DNA of 64,000 bases from Clostridia bacterium (GTDB lineage: Bacteria > Bacillota > Clostridia > Oscillospirales > Acutalibacteraceae), in assembly GCA_017513195.1 (NCBI GenBank), contig JAFXGM010000031.1, positions 23,107 to 87,106 on the forward strand, written 5' to 3'. Position numbers and translations under genes: made by a program. Below, piece after piece: positions 9,579 to 19,325 of the stretch. Positions within the stretch are counted from its first letter, which is position 1; each line of letters begins with the position of its first letter. The notes under the pieces were generated by a model that made no database searches, was not told where the DNA came from, and saw only the letters and a program-made list of their open reading frames with translations.

Positions 9579-12500
9579 ATGAAAGCTTTATTTGATATAT
9601 TTAAAACCGAGCCCGATTACGCACGGCTGTTAGCCGCTGTGCAAAAAGGTAATCTGCCTGCGGCGGCAAGTGGACTCTCAAACGTTCACAAGGCGTTTGC
9701 GGCAGCGGCGCTTAAAGTTCATACGGGTAAAAAAATATCGCTTATAACACCCGACGAACAAACCGCCGTAGCGCTAAAAGACGATTTAGAGTCTATGGGT
9801 CTTAATTGTTTGCTTTTTTACTCGCGTGATTACAATACCGAGCGTGTTACGGGCTACTCAAAAGAATACGAGCATAAGCGTATAGACACCCTATCAAGAG
9901 TTCTTGATGGGGCTTTTGACGTGGTTGTAATTCCTGTAGATGCGGCAATACAGTTTACTTTGCCACCCGAGATTTTAAAAGAAAATATTCTAGAAGTCAG
10001 CTCGACCGATGCTATCAACATAGCCGAATTTTGTCAAAGATTGGTGGATGCAGGCTATGTCCGCAGCGAGCTTTGCGAGGGCGTAGGTCAGTTTGCGGTA
10101 CGTGGCGGCATTATAGACGTTTTTGCAACGGGCAATGATTACCCCGTAAGAATTGAGCTTTGGGGCGATGAGGTTGACAGTCTTTCCTATTTTGATATTA
10201 CTACTCAACGTCGTGGCGAAAACATAGACAGCATAAAGATTTACCCAGCAAACGAGCTACCGTTTAACCCACAAGAGTTACTACAAAAGCTTGAAAATTA
10301 TCTTAAAACAACAAAAAAATTAACCGACGAACAACAAAAACATATAAATGGTGATATATTAGCGCTTTCTGCCGGTCTTACGGTATCACCTGATTTATAT
10401 ATTCCGTTTTTGTATGATAAAACGGCTACTATATTTGATTATTTAACCGACACAATAACCGTGGTTTGTGAGTCGGGCAATATAAACGAGCGACTAAAAA
10501 GCATTTTTACAATCGAAAAAGAGGACGTTTCTGCTTTGCTTGAAAGTGGTAAACTGTGTCCTAAAAGTGCAAAAATGCGTATAAGCAATGCCGAATTATA
10601 TGTGTATTTCGAAAAAGCAGTTTATTTTGAAAACTTTCCGCGCACCTCTTATGAGCTGTCGCTAAAAGAGCTTATAAACTTTAACCTCAAGCGGTCTACC
10701 GCTTGGGGCGGGAATATAGACGTATTGTTAGAGGATATTTCCTATACCTTGCATATAAAGGGTACGGTTATAATCCTTGCGGGCGAGCAAAAAGCGGCAC
10801 GTGTGCTAACAGATGAGCTTTGCGATCACAAAATTAATGCAACCTATCTTGAAAAGCTTGACGGCATAAAATTAGGCGGAGTTTACGTAGTACCCGGTGG
10901 ATTGTCCAGCGGATTTGAATTGCCGCTTTGTAAGCTGTGCGTTATAACCCACCGCCATATAGCGTCAGAGGGTAAAATACTGCGTCGAAAATACAAAGAC
11001 GGAAAGCAAATCAACTCGCTCGAAGAGCTGCATCGTGGCGATTACGTTGTTCATTCGGCGCATGGTATAGGTGTTTTTGACGGTATTAATCAAATTAAAA
11101 ACGGAAAAGTTACAAAGGATTATATCAAAATTAAATATGCGGGCAGCGATATTTTGTACGTGCCCGTAACACAGCTTGACCTTGTATCTAAATATATCGG
11201 TGCTGCCGAAGATAGCGGTATAAAGCTAAACCGACTTGGTGGCAGCGAGTGGCAGCGCACCCGCGCCCGTGTAAAAACTGCCGTACGTGATATGGCAAAG
11301 CAGCTAACGGCACTTTATGCAAAACGTATGGCAACAAAGGGTTATGCATTTGGCGAAGATACCGATTTACAAAGCGGCTTTGAGGCGCGTTTTGAATACG
11401 AGGAAACCGATGACCAGTTACGTTGCATAGACGAAATAAAACGTGATATGCAGCGTGCCGTACCGATGGATCGACTGCTGTGCGGTGACGTTGGCTTTGG
11501 CAAAACCGAGGTAGCCTTACGCGCGGCGTTTAAGTGTGTAAGCGAGGGCAAGCAGTGCGCATTGTTGGTACCTACTACAATTCTTGCAGGGCAGCACTAT
11601 AACACTGTATTGCGTCGCTTTGGTGATTTACCGCTTAACGTAAGACTGCTAAACCGATTTGTACCCAAACGCGAGCAAGAAAAAACAATCGCAGGGCTAA
11701 AATCGGGTAGAATTGATATGGTTATAGGTACGCACAGACTTATATCAAAGGACGTAGCGTTTAAAAACATTGGTCTTGTAATAATAGATGAGGAACAACG
11801 CTTTGGTGTAGCGCAAAAGGAACGATTAAAGGAGCTTTATCCCTTTGTAGATATTCTAACTCTTTCGGCAACGCCGATACCGCGCACGCTTAATATGGCT
11901 ATGTCGGGACTGCGTGATATGTCGTCAATAGACGAAGCGCCTGCTGACCGTCATCCCGTTCAAACCTATGTGCTCGAACAAAATGACGGTGTAATTGCCG
12001 ATGCAATAAGCAAGGAACTGCGTCGAGGCGGTCAGGTTTATTATCTGCATAACCGTGTAGATACCATAGAGCGTTGTGCCTTAAAGCTTAAAGAAAGAAT
12101 ACCTAATGCTCGCATAGGCGTAGCACACGGTAAAATGAGCGAGGACGAGCTTGGCGATATATGGCAAAAGCTGCTCGAGCACGAGATAGACGTGCTTGTT
12201 TGTACTACAATAATTGAAACAGGCGTTGACGTGCCAAACGCTAATACCCTTATTATTGAAGATGCCGACCGTATGGGCCTGTCGCAGCTGCATCAGCTGC
12301 GTGGCCGCGTTGGCCGTTCACCGCGCCGCGCGTATGCATATTTTTGCTTTAAACGAAATCGGGAATTAAGCGAAACTGCATCAAAGCGGCTTGAGGCAAT
12401 ACGTCAGTTTACCGAATTTGGCTCGGGCTTTAAGATTGCTATGCGTGACCTTGAAATAAGAGGTGCCGGCAGTATCCTGGGCGGAGAACAGCACGGTAAT

Positions 12501-13007
12501 ATGGAGGCAGTGGGATACGATATGTATCTTAAAATGCTTGCTGATGCCGTAAACGAGGAAAAGGGCATAGAATCACACGAGGATTTAAGCTGCGTGATTG
12601 ATATAAATGTTTCGGCGCATATACCCGAGTATTATATTGAGTCACTTCCTGCGCGGCTTGGCATATATCGCCGTATTGCAGATATTCGTGACCAATCCGA
12701 CGTGGACGATGTAATAGACGAATTGTGCGACCGCTTTGGTGAACCACCTCGTGCGGTAATGGGGCTTATAGAGGTTGCGCTGTTGCGCAGTAAGGCATCG
12801 GCGGCAAACATTACCGAAATTACAAGCACGCCCAATACCGCTATGCTGCACACACCAAAAATTGATATGGCGGTAGCGGCAAAGCTGGCAGATGAGTTTA
12901 AATTGGCATTTACCCTAACTACGTCAGGAGCGCCTGCATACTTGATAAAACTGTCAACATCGCTTAAACTTTCAGAGGTTGTAGCCCGTCTTTCAAAGAT
13001 TTTATAA
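9579..13007 (+). CDS. mfd: Transcription-repair coupling factor Mfd
   Basis: Double-stranded DNA translocase that removes RNA polymerase stalled at lesions and recruits UvrA. 1142 residues, full length. Order: UvrB-like N-terminal region (1-350), RNA-polymerase-interacting CarD-like domain starting near 485 (G-D-Y-V-V-H-S-A-H-G-I-G), RecG-like motor with Walker A G-D-V-G-F-G-K-T near 636, D-E-E-Q near 737 and S-A-T-P-I-P-R-T, and TRCF C-terminal domain. 6 bp after pth. Confidence 0.96.
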   Translation: MKALFDIFKTEPDYARLLAAVQKGNLPAAASGLSNVHKAFAAAALKVHTGKKISLITPDEQTAVALKDDLESMGLNCLLFYSRDYNTERVTGYSKEYEHKRIDTLSRVLDGAFDVVVIPVDAAIQFTLPPEILKENILEVSSTDAINIAEFCQRLVDAGYVRSELCEGVGQFAVRGGIIDVFATGNDYPVRIELWGDEVDSLSYFDITTQRRGENIDSIKIYPANELPFNPQELLQKLENYLKTTKKLTDEQQKHINGDILALSAGLTVSPDLYIPFLYDKTATIFDYLTDTITVVCESGNINERLKSIFTIEKEDVSALLESGKLCPKSAKMRISNAELYVYFEKAVYFENFPRTSYELSLKELINFNLKRSTAWGGNIDVLLEDISYTLHIKGTVIILAGEQKAARVLTDELCDHKINATYLEKLDGIKLGGVYVVPGGLSSGFELPLCKLCVITHRHIASEGKILRRKYKDGKQINSLEELHRGDYVVHSAHGIGVFDGINQIKNGKVTKDYIKIKYAGSDILYVPVTQLDLVSKYIGAAEDSGIKLNRLGGSEWQRTRARVKTAVRDMAKQLTALYAKRMATKGYAFGEDTDLQSGFEARFEYEETDDQLRCIDEIKRDMQRAVPMDRLLCGDVGFGKTEVALRAAFKCVSEGKQCALLVPTTILAGQHYNTVLRRFGDLPLNVRLLNRFVPKREQEKTIAGLKSGRIDMVIGTHRLISKDVAFKNIGLVIIDEEQRFGVAQKERLKELYPFVDILTLSATPIPRTLNMAMSGLRDMSSIDEAPADRHPVQTYVLEQNDGVIADAISKELRRGGQVYYLHNRVDTIERCALKLKERIPNARIGVAHGKMSEDELGDIWQKLLEHEIDVLVCTTIIETGVDVPNANTLIIEDADRMGLSQLHQLRGRVGRSPRRAYAYFCFKRNRELSETASKRLEAIRQFTEFGSGFKIAMRDLEIRGAGSILGGEQHGNMEAVGYDMYLKMLADAVNEEKGIESHEDLSCVIDINVSAHIPEYYIESLPARLGIYRRIADIRDQSDVDDVIDELCDRFGEPPRAVMGLIEVALLRSKASAANITEITSTPNTAMLHTPKIDMAVAAKLADEFKLAFTLTTSGAPAYLIKLSTSLKLSEVVARLSKIL

Positions 13008-13024
13008 TCATTTACATTTTTTTA

Positions 13025-13053
13025 TAGACTTTTTAAAGGTTATGATATATAAT
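13025..13053 (+). promoter_or_regulatory. Promoter of PrsA-like lipoprotein gene
   Basis: TAGACT (13025-13030), 17-nt spacer, perfect TATAAT (13048-13053). It lies in the 79-bp gap between mfd and the lipoprotein start, so the lipoprotein can be expressed independently of mfd. Confidence 0.55.
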
Positions 13054-13086
13054 TGTTTTAATATGGAATTCAAGGAGAATCATAAA

Positions 13087-14175
13087 ATGAAGGCTTTAAC
13101 AAGAATTTTTGCTTTGGCACTTTGCCTAATTTTAGCAATTGGTTGTTTTACCGGTTGTCACGAAAAGGGTGAAATTGCAGTAACAATAGGTGATGTAGAG
13201 TTTACCTCCGGTTACTATGCATGCGCACTTGTTTTTTCAGACAGTGAAGCTAGATCAAAGGTAGAGGATGCATTATCCGAAAAAGGTGCATTGCCAAAGG
13301 AAATTGATTACTGGGAACAAAAGGTAGAAAACAAAGATTACGAGCAGTGGGTAAGAGATGATGCACTTTTAACTCTTAAGAACATCGCCGCTGTAAAGAC
13401 TCTTAGCGCAAAAGATAAATACACTCTTGACGCTGAAACAAAGTCTGTATCGGAAAACGAGTCGGAATATTTGTGGGAAAGCTATGGCTATAAGGATCTT
13501 TTAGAGCAAAACGGCGTAAGCGAACAAACCTTTAAAGAATATATGCTCGATTCTTATCTTATGGACAAATATTTTGAATTTGTTTATGGCAAGGGCGGTA
13601 AAAAAGAAATCTCGGCCGACACACTTTCAAAATATCTTGCAGATAACTATGTTCTTACAAACAAGCTTGAGGTAAGCTTTAGTAGCCTTAAGGATGAGCA
13701 AAAGACAGACAAAAAAGAACAGTTTGCAAACTTTGAAAAGGCTCTAAAAGATGGAACCAAGACCTTTGAAGACGTTTATTTAGAATATAACGAAATCAAA
13801 AAGGAAGACCACAAGCATGAAGAAGCAAAAGATGATGAAATTCTTCCAAAAGACCAACACGCAACGGTTATCGGTAATGAGGGAACAGGTTATGCGTCCG
13901 AACACTTTGAAACCGCAAAAAAGATGGCAGTTGGTGAAGTAAAGGTCATTACTCTTGAAGAAAATGCAGGACTAGTGCTTTTGGTAAGAAAAGATATTTC
14001 TGCAGATCCTTATTACATCGAAACGTTTGACCTTATGCTGCGTGAAGAGCTTGAGGGCGAAAACTATTCTGATGAGATCGAAAAATACGGCAAATCACTT
14101 GATTGCACTGTAAATGATTTCTCGATAGAGCAATTTGATATTGAAGAAATTGTATATCCTGAAATAGCATATTAA
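13087..14175 (+). CDS. PrsA/SurA-like foldase lipoprotein (divergent)
   Basis: 362 residues from the ATG at 13087, which has AAGGAGAAT upstream; an in-frame ATG at 13042 lies in the promoter and is rejected. Signal peptide with lipobox F-T-G-C at about residue 24. The architecture fits SurA-N/PPIC foldases: helical N-terminal region with predicted long helices, then a region (about 200-330) with E-G-T-G-Y-A-S-E-H-F-E-T and V-G-E-V-K-V-I-T reminiscent of the parvulin C-terminal half. The pth-mfd-peptidylprolyl isomerase order is common in Clostridia. The parvulin core is weakly conserved, so isomerase activity is uncertain. Confidence 0.6.
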   Translation: MKALTRIFALALCLILAIGCFTGCHEKGEIAVTIGDVEFTSGYYACALVFSDSEARSKVEDALSEKGALPKEIDYWEQKVENKDYEQWVRDDALLTLKNIAAVKTLSAKDKYTLDAETKSVSENESEYLWESYGYKDLLEQNGVSEQTFKEYMLDSYLMDKYFEFVYGKGGKKEISADTLSKYLADNYVLTNKLEVSFSSLKDEQKTDKKEQFANFEKALKDGTKTFEDVYLEYNEIKKEDHKHEEAKDDEILPKDQHATVIGNEGTGYASEHFETAKKMAVGEVKVITLEENAGLVLLVRKDISADPYYIETFDLMLREELEGENYSDEIEKYGKSLDCTVNDFSIEQFDIEEIVYPEIAY

Positions 14176-14186
14176 TTTTAAAAACA

Positions 14187-14216
14187 AAAAAGTCACTGCC
14201 TAGCAGTGACTTTTAT
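14187..14216. terminator. Bidirectional terminator, lipoprotein / GH78 operon
   Basis: Stem GTCACTGC / GCAGTGAC (14192-14210) with a CTA loop, flanked by A-run and T-run on either side, so it can terminate both convergent units. Confidence 0.85.
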
Positions 14217-14217
14217 T

Positions 14218-16467
14218 TTATTTATTTTTGATAAGCGTATATTCGCCGCTTTGGAGTGGCTTTTGTGTCTGACCATCGGCAAACGCATAGCCGTTTTGCG
14301 GTGAGATACATCCGGTCATCTCGCTTGGAACTTTTACGCTAAGGGTAACCTTGTCGTCTTTTTTTGTCCAAGAGGATTCAATTCTGCCAAAGTTGCTGTC
14401 ATAGAAAGCGGCGGCATCATTAAGATTTTCTACAATATGCGGCTTAATATCAACACGAGTAAGGTTGGTAGTATCGGGGTTATAGTCTATACCTGCCAGT
14501 GCCTTAACAAACCAAGCGGTAATATCGCCCCAAAAATGATGATTTATAGAGTCGCAAGGCTCGCGTGTAAATTTTTCCCACAAAGTATTAAAACCGAGCT
14601 CTATTATGTAACCATAGGAAGGGAAGTCCGGTCTTGCAATCATGTTAAGCGCCAAATTGGAACATCCAAAATCTGAAAGCAAATGAAAAATTATTCTCGC
14701 TCCCAAAACGCCTGTGTCCAGATGGCCGTCAGCGTTGTCTATAAGTTGAAGCAAATTGTCAAAGGCCTGTGGCCTTTCTTTTTCGTCAAAAAGGCCGTAA
14801 TAAATTGCCATTGCCTGACTTGATTGACAGTTACCCTCCACCATCATTGTATCAAAATTAATAAGATTTTTACGGAATGCGTCACGGTACTGCTTGGCAA
14901 TAGTGCGTGCAAATTCTGCCTGCGCGGTCATATTTATAGCATCAAACATAACCGCCATTTTGGTGGCAATATCTATCGCCATAATTGTATCGGTAACAAC
15001 AAGAGGAGCCTTAACATCTTCGTAACGTGAACCTATCTGGCACCAGTCGCCAAGGCCTATGGCAAGCAGTCCATTTGGGTCGGTTCGAGTGGTTAAGTAG
15101 TGTAGGTATTTTATAAATGATGGTGCACACTCGTGAATTATTTGCTTGTCGCCACGGTATTTGTAGCAAAAATACGGAACAACTGCCAACACGCAGTCCC
15201 ACGCGGGACCGTTGCCCCAACTAAAGCCCCAACCGCCCGTTGGTACAATACCGGGCAAAGCGCCGGCAGTGTTTTGCGCCTTGCATACGTTGCGCATCCA
15301 TTCTTTGAAGCTGTTAGTAGCATCAAATTTAAGTAGAATTTGCTCGGCAGAAAGTGCTGTATCGGCTGTCCAACCGTTCTTTTCGCGTTGAGGACAGTCG
15401 GTAACAAAATAATAAAAATTAGCAAGGTCGCTGCGAACAGTCGCATCGTAAAGTGCAGTAAGAGTCTTATTAGATGTGGTAAAACTGCCACATGGTTTTA
15501 AGTTTGAATTCATTACAAGGTATGTAAGAAGCTCGGGAGTGGCTTGGATGTCGGTAATGCCCGACACCAAAACGTACTGAAAACCGTGATATGTAAATGA
15601 CGGGATATACGTTTCGCTACCTTCGCCGTTACATATATAAATATCATTGTGAATATGTTTTTTATCAAAATCCCAATGTATGCCACCCGCGTTCCTTGGA
15701 AACCAGATGTTTTCTATATCCATTTTGCCGTCAATAAGCAACTCGCCGTGACGCAGCTCAATGCGTTGGCCTTTTTCGCCCTTTATATTAAGCCGGCAGA
15801 CACCTGCACAGTTCTCGCCAAAATCATACAAATAACCGTCGTCTGCTTTGGTGATGCTAACGGGTTTTAACTCTTTTTGTACTGTTATTGGCTCTGCCTC
15901 GCAAAGTCTTACTTCGCCACGAGGCATCTGTGCCGGTAAAGCGTTTTGCCAAGCGCTGTCGTCAAAACTTACGGTGTTCCAGCCGTCAAGACAATTTCTT
16001 GCGTCAAACACTTCACCGTAGCGATAATCGTCAAATACTATCGGTGATGGCGCGGTTTTAAAGCTTTCGTCAGCATTAATTACCAAATCTCCGCAAATAA
16101 GCTGCAGTGCAAAATGCGGTGCCGAACGATATTTTGCCTTGTCGTATTCCCAAACCCAACCGGCAGGATTGTTTACAAAGCCGTTGCCTAGCATTACACC
16201 TATAACGTTTTCGCCCGCTGTAAGATTTACGGTATATTCGTCGTAATACACTATATCGTCGGGGTTGCTGATGTATGGAGCCAACGCGCCCTTTGTAAAG
16301 TCTTTACCGTTTATAAACAATTTATAAAAGCCGCAGGCGGCAATTTTTATTTGCGCTTCTGCGGCTGTATTTACGGTGAAAACTTTCCTGAAATACGGTG
16401 CCGCAACAAATTTTTCGGGTGTATTAAATTCATTTGTGGCTTTAATAAAATTTTTAGGAAAATTCAT
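14218..16467 (-). CDS. GH78-family alpha-L-rhamnosidase
   Basis: 749 residues, no signal peptide, so probably intracellular and acting on imported rhamnosyl oligosaccharides or glycosides. Domain order fits GH78: N-terminal beta-sandwich (about 1-170, with K-L-F-I-N-G-K-D-F), a second sandwich (about 190-310), an (alpha/alpha)6 catalytic domain holding the family-type D-C-P-Q-R...G-W-T-A-D segment near 357-370, and a C-terminal beta-sandwich. Last gene of the nagB operon, 21 bp after the epimerase. Aglycone specificity is not readable from sequence. Confidence 0.85.
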   Translation of the reverse strand: MNFPKNFIKATNEFNTPEKFVAAPYFRKVFTVNTAAEAQIKIAACGFYKLFINGKDFTKGALAPYISNPDDIVYYDEYTVNLTAGENVIGVMLGNGFVNNPAGWVWEYDKAKYRSAPHFALQLICGDLVINADESFKTAPSPIVFDDYRYGEVFDARNCLDGWNTVSFDDSAWQNALPAQMPRGEVRLCEAEPITVQKELKPVSITKADDGYLYDFGENCAGVCRLNIKGEKGQRIELRHGELLIDGKMDIENIWFPRNAGGIHWDFDKKHIHNDIYICNGEGSETYIPSFTYHGFQYVLVSGITDIQATPELLTYLVMNSNLKPCGSFTTSNKTLTALYDATVRSDLANFYYFVTDCPQREKNGWTADTALSAEQILLKFDATNSFKEWMRNVCKAQNTAGALPGIVPTGGWGFSWGNGPAWDCVLAVVPYFCYKYRGDKQIIHECAPSFIKYLHYLTTRTDPNGLLAIGLGDWCQIGSRYEDVKAPLVVTDTIMAIDIATKMAVMFDAINMTAQAEFARTIAKQYRDAFRKNLINFDTMMVEGNCQSSQAMAIYYGLFDEKERPQAFDNLLQLIDNADGHLDTGVLGARIIFHLLSDFGCSNLALNMIARPDFPSYGYIIELGFNTLWEKFTREPCDSINHHFWGDITAWFVKALAGIDYNPDTTNLTRVDIKPHIVENLNDAAAFYDSNFGRIESSWTKKDDKVTLSVKVPSEMTGCISPQNGYAFADGQTQKPLQSGEYTLIKNK

Positions 16468-16488
16468 ATTTACACCTACTATATTAAA

Positions 16489-17337
16489 TTAAATAATTTC
16501 AAAACTATGTATACGGTAGAAATAACCGCCTTTTTCTATCTTTTCGATGCCTTCTTTTTCTGTTAGCTGCTTTGTGGTAGCAATGTTATCGGTTATACCG
16601 CACCAAGGCTCAATGCAAATAAACGGGGCGCCCGGTACAGTCCAAATAAGAAGGAAAGGAAATTCCTTGAAATCAACCTTAATTTTTTGGTTGGTTGTCT
16701 TATTGCGTAGCGTTACACCACGCGAGTTAAGATTTTTAAAAATAAGACAATCGTTATCAAAGAGTGAATTGTCAAGCTGCAATGTATCGGTATCTTTGCC
16801 GTAGTTTATAGTGTCGTCAGAAAGCAGGGGACCTACCAACTGATAAGCATCAAGACTCTCTTTTTTATTAAAGATGATTTCATAATTCTCAATACCCTCT
16901 GGGCAGTGGTATGCCTCGTGAGCACCTACCGAGAAATACATATCGCCATTGGTAAGATTGCGAATATTATATTCAACGTTTACCTTTTTTCCAATAAGAG
17001 TATAGATGATTCTAAACTCATATTTAAATGGGTAGTTGTCTTGTGGACAATTTTCACTGCTTAACAAAAAGGTTGCGGTGTTACCGTCTACTGTTTCAAC
17101 GTCAAAGGTTGCCCTGCGGGCAAAGCCGTGCTTTTGAAGGGTATAGGTTTTGCCCTCGTAGATAAATTCGTCATCCTTAAGCCCACTGCAAATAGGAAAC
17201 AACACTGGTGACGACCCTGTCCAAAATTTAGGGTCGCCATACCAAATGTATTCTTTGCCGTCGTATTTAAGGCTTTTAAGCTCGGCACCAACTTCGCTAA
17301 AGGTTGCGGTTAAAAATTCGTTAGAAATAGTAATCAT
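16489..17337 (-). CDS. Aldose 1-epimerase family protein (LacX-like)
   Basis: 282 residues, a GalM-superfamily beta-sandwich. The pattern F-T-G-S-S-P-V-L-F-P-I-C-S near 40 and G-A-H-E-A-Y-H-C-P near 145 provide the substrate-binding arginine/histidine region; G-F-A-R in K-H-G-F-A-R is the usual motif. Such enzymes interconvert alpha and beta anomers of free or phosphorylated sugars. It sits between the sugar kinase (10 bp) and GH78, suggesting it prepares the anomer the kinase needs (inference). Confidence 0.8.
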   Translation of the reverse strand: MITISNEFLTATFSEVGAELKSLKYDGKEYIWYGDPKFWTGSSPVLFPICSGLKDDEFIYEGKTYTLQKHGFARRATFDVETVDGNTATFLLSSENCPQDNYPFKYEFRIIYTLIGKKVNVEYNIRNLTNGDMYFSVGAHEAYHCPEGIENYEIIFNKKESLDAYQLVGPLLSDDTINYGKDTDTLQLDNSLFDNDCLIFKNLNSRGVTLRNKTTNQKIKVDFKEFPFLLIWTVPGAPFICIEPWCGITDNIATTKQLTEKEGIEKIEKGGYFYRIHSFEII

Positions 17338-17347
17338 ATATTTACCC

Positions 17348-18433
17348 TTACTTGATTGAGTTTACAATCGCGCGAAGCTCGGCCTCTTTCGCTTCCATAT
17401 CGGAAACCAGTTTAAACTGTGTGCGGCAACGGTCGAGGTTGTGATTCTCTCTGTGAATTCTAAAGTAAACGTCACCGTTTAGATAGTCTGCAAGGAAGCG
17501 AACGCCACATTCAAGGGTCATAAGATATGCACCAGTTACGAGTGAGTCTTTTTCAGCAGCGGTAAGGAACTTGTTTGCGGTTGAAAGATAGCCCTTTGCA
17601 AATACTTCAAACAAATGTGTGCTAACCGAGATCTTTGAAAGGTCGGTTTCGTCCTCGGCACCTGTTGAAGCACCAAAACGAATGCTGTCACCAAAGTCGT
17701 AGGCGGCAGCGCCCGGCATAATGGTATCAAGGTCAATAACGCATTTTGCCTTGCCAGTTTCGTTGTCTATAAGAATGTTATTAAGCTTTGTATCGTTGTG
17801 TGTTACGCGGTAAGGAATTTCACCGCTTTCAAGCTTAGATGTAATTGCGTCTGCCTTGCATTCACGAGCGAGAACAAAGTCAATTTCTGCCTGAACATCT
17901 TTTGCTCGGCCCATTTTATCTTCTGCCAAAGCTTTTTTGAAGTCGGCAAAACGGCTTGGGGTGTTATGGAAATTAACGATGGTTTCGTGTAGTTTTTCAG
18001 CGGGGTACTCAGCAAGAAGTTGCTGGAACTCGCCAAAGGCTAAACCGCAGGTGTAAAAATCGTTATCATTTTCGATTTTGTCATAAGCGGTAGCGTTTTC
18101 GATAAATTTATAAACACGCCAATAGTTACCAAACTCATCGTGAAGATAGTATTTGCCGTCGAGCGTAGGAATAACGGTAAGGGTACCGTCTTCATCAACC
18201 TTATCTGCCAAGAATTTTGTAACACCAACAACGTTTTCCATAAGCTCATCGGGCTTTTTGAAAACGTAGTTATTGATTTTTTGAAGAAGGTTTTTAGACT
18301 CTTTACCATCGGCAGATTTATGTACAGCGAGCCATGTGGAATTTATATGGCCGCTACCGTATGGTTCAATATAGGTGATTTCGTCAGAGTTAAACTGTTT
18401 AGCCGCAAGAATAGCAATTTCTCTATCAGTCAT
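17348..18433 (-). CDS. NahK-like N-acetylhexosamine 1-kinase / APH-fold kinase
   Basis: 361 residues, almost the same length as bifidobacterial N-acetylhexosamine 1-kinase. The APH catalytic loop reads T-H-N-D-T-K-L-N-N and the metal-binding segment C-V-I-D-L-D-T-I-M-P-G, followed by Y-D-F-G-D-S-I-R-F-G-A, all strongly reminiscent of NahK. This would phosphorylate the anomeric position of GlcNAc/GalNAc or a related hexose. The neighbour nagB supports amino-sugar use, while GH78 downstream points to rhamnose, so the natural substrate is open. Confidence 0.7.
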   Translation of the reverse strand: MTDREIAILAAKQFNSDEITYIEPYGSGHINSTWLAVHKSADGKESKNLLQKINNYVFKKPDELMENVVGVTKFLADKVDEDGTLTVIPTLDGKYYLHDEFGNYWRVYKFIENATAYDKIENDNDFYTCGLAFGEFQQLLAEYPAEKLHETIVNFHNTPSRFADFKKALAEDKMGRAKDVQAEIDFVLARECKADAITSKLESGEIPYRVTHNDTKLNNILIDNETGKAKCVIDLDTIMPGAAAYDFGDSIRFGASTGAEDETDLSKISVSTHLFEVFAKGYLSTANKFLTAAEKDSLVTGAYLMTLECGVRFLADYLNGDVYFRIHRENHNLDRCRTQFKLVSDMEAKEAELRAIVNSIK

Positions 18434-18456
18434 TTTAAAATACCTCTTTTTATAAA

Positions 18457-19167
18457 TTAGTTTTCACTATAAATTACTGTAACGTCGGGGTGAAGCTGTA
18501 AAATAGATGCAGGAACCTGTGGGGTAATAGGACCAAAGAATGCTTTTTCGAGAATTTCTTTTTTGTTGGCACCATTTGCAACAAGAAGAACCTTCTTGGC
18601 GTTCATAATAGCGCCCATACCCATTGTGATTGCCTTCTTTGGAACGTCGTCGATTGATTCAAAGAAACGCGCATTTGCTTCGATTGTTGATTCGTGAAGG
18701 TCAACAACGTGTGTCTCTTTTACGAAAACGTCAGCAGGCTCGTTAAAGCCGATGTGACCGTCAAGGCCAATACCTAAAAGCTGAAGGTCAATACCGCCAA
18801 GGTTTTCGATGTGCTTGTCATAAGCTGCACCCTCGGCCTGAAGGTCGTCCGAAATACCGCTTGGTACTGCGGTACGGTTTTTATCAATATTTACGTGATT
18901 AAATAGGTTGGTATTCATAAAGTAGCGATAGCTCTGGTCGTGATCGCCGTTAAGTCCAACGTATTCATCAAGGTTTACAGAAGTAACTGTAGAAAAATCA
19001 AGCTCACCGGCATTGCACTTTTCAATAAGCTTTTTGTAAGTGCCAACTGGTGAAGAACCGGTTGCAAGACCTAAAACACAGTTTGGCTTCATAATGATTT
19101 GCGAAGCTATAATGTTAGCGGCCTTTACGCTTAATTCGTCATAAGATTTTACTGTGATGAAATTCAT
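18457..19167 (-). CDS. nagB: Glucosamine-6-phosphate deaminase
   Basis: Converts glucosamine-6-phosphate to fructose-6-phosphate and ammonia. 236 residues from the ATG at 19167, preceded by GGAGGAATT; an upstream extension to 19215 is rejected because it overlaps the promoter region. Seen: L-G-L-A-T-G-S-S-P-V-G-T phosphate loop, V-N-L-D-E-Y-V-G, and G-I-G-L-D-G-H-I-G-F-N-E-P with the catalytic Asp/His. First gene of the four-gene minus-strand sugar operon. Confidence 0.95.
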   Translation of the reverse strand: MNFITVKSYDELSVKAANIIASQIIMKPNCVLGLATGSSPVGTYKKLIEKCNAGELDFSTVTSVNLDEYVGLNGDHDQSYRYFMNTNLFNHVNIDKNRTAVPSGISDDLQAEGAAYDKHIENLGGIDLQLLGIGLDGHIGFNEPADVFVKETHVVDLHESTIEANARFFESIDDVPKKAITMGMGAIMNAKKVLLVANGANKKEILEKAFFGPITPQVPASILQLHPDVTVIYSEN

Positions 19168-19191
19168 AATTAATTCCTCCCAAAAAATTGC

Positions 19192-19217
19192 AGATGATAT
19201 GCAAACGCAATACATCT
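19192..19217. promoter_or_regulatory. Possible operator downstream of the nagB promoter
   Basis: Imperfect inverted repeat AGATG...CATCT with centre TGCAAACGCA, located 15-40 bp downstream of the -10 box. The position is right for a repressor, and the AACG-containing centre resembles LacI-type sites. No regulator gene is adjacent, and the match is weak. Confidence 0.3.
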
Positions 19218-19231
19218 ATATTAACATATCT

Positions 19232-19260
19232 ATTATAGTTATATCTTACCCAAAAGTCAA
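19232..19260 (-). promoter_or_regulatory. Sigma-A promoter of the nagB operon
   Basis: Minus-strand TTGACT (19255-19260), 17-nt spacer, perfect TATAAT (19232-19237), leaving a leader of about 60 nt before nagB. No other promoter is obvious in the short gaps (10-23 bp) between the four genes, so they probably form one transcript ending at 14187-14216. Confidence 0.8.
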
Positions 19261-19287
19261 ATAAAATTGCTTGTTTAAAAATAAAAA

Positions 19288-19316
19288 ACAAGCCCCATGT
19301 AAAACACAAGGCTTGT
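19288..19316 (-). terminator. Second terminator downstream of the rpsI scar
   Basis: Minus-strand hairpin with arms ACAAG-CCTTGTG / CATGGGG-CTTGT (G-U pairs included), loop TTTTA, then TTTTTTATTT. It lies directly after the duplicated rpsI tail, so it may be the original rpsI terminator displaced by an insertion. Confidence 0.75.
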
Positions 19317-19325
19317 AAAATTTGT

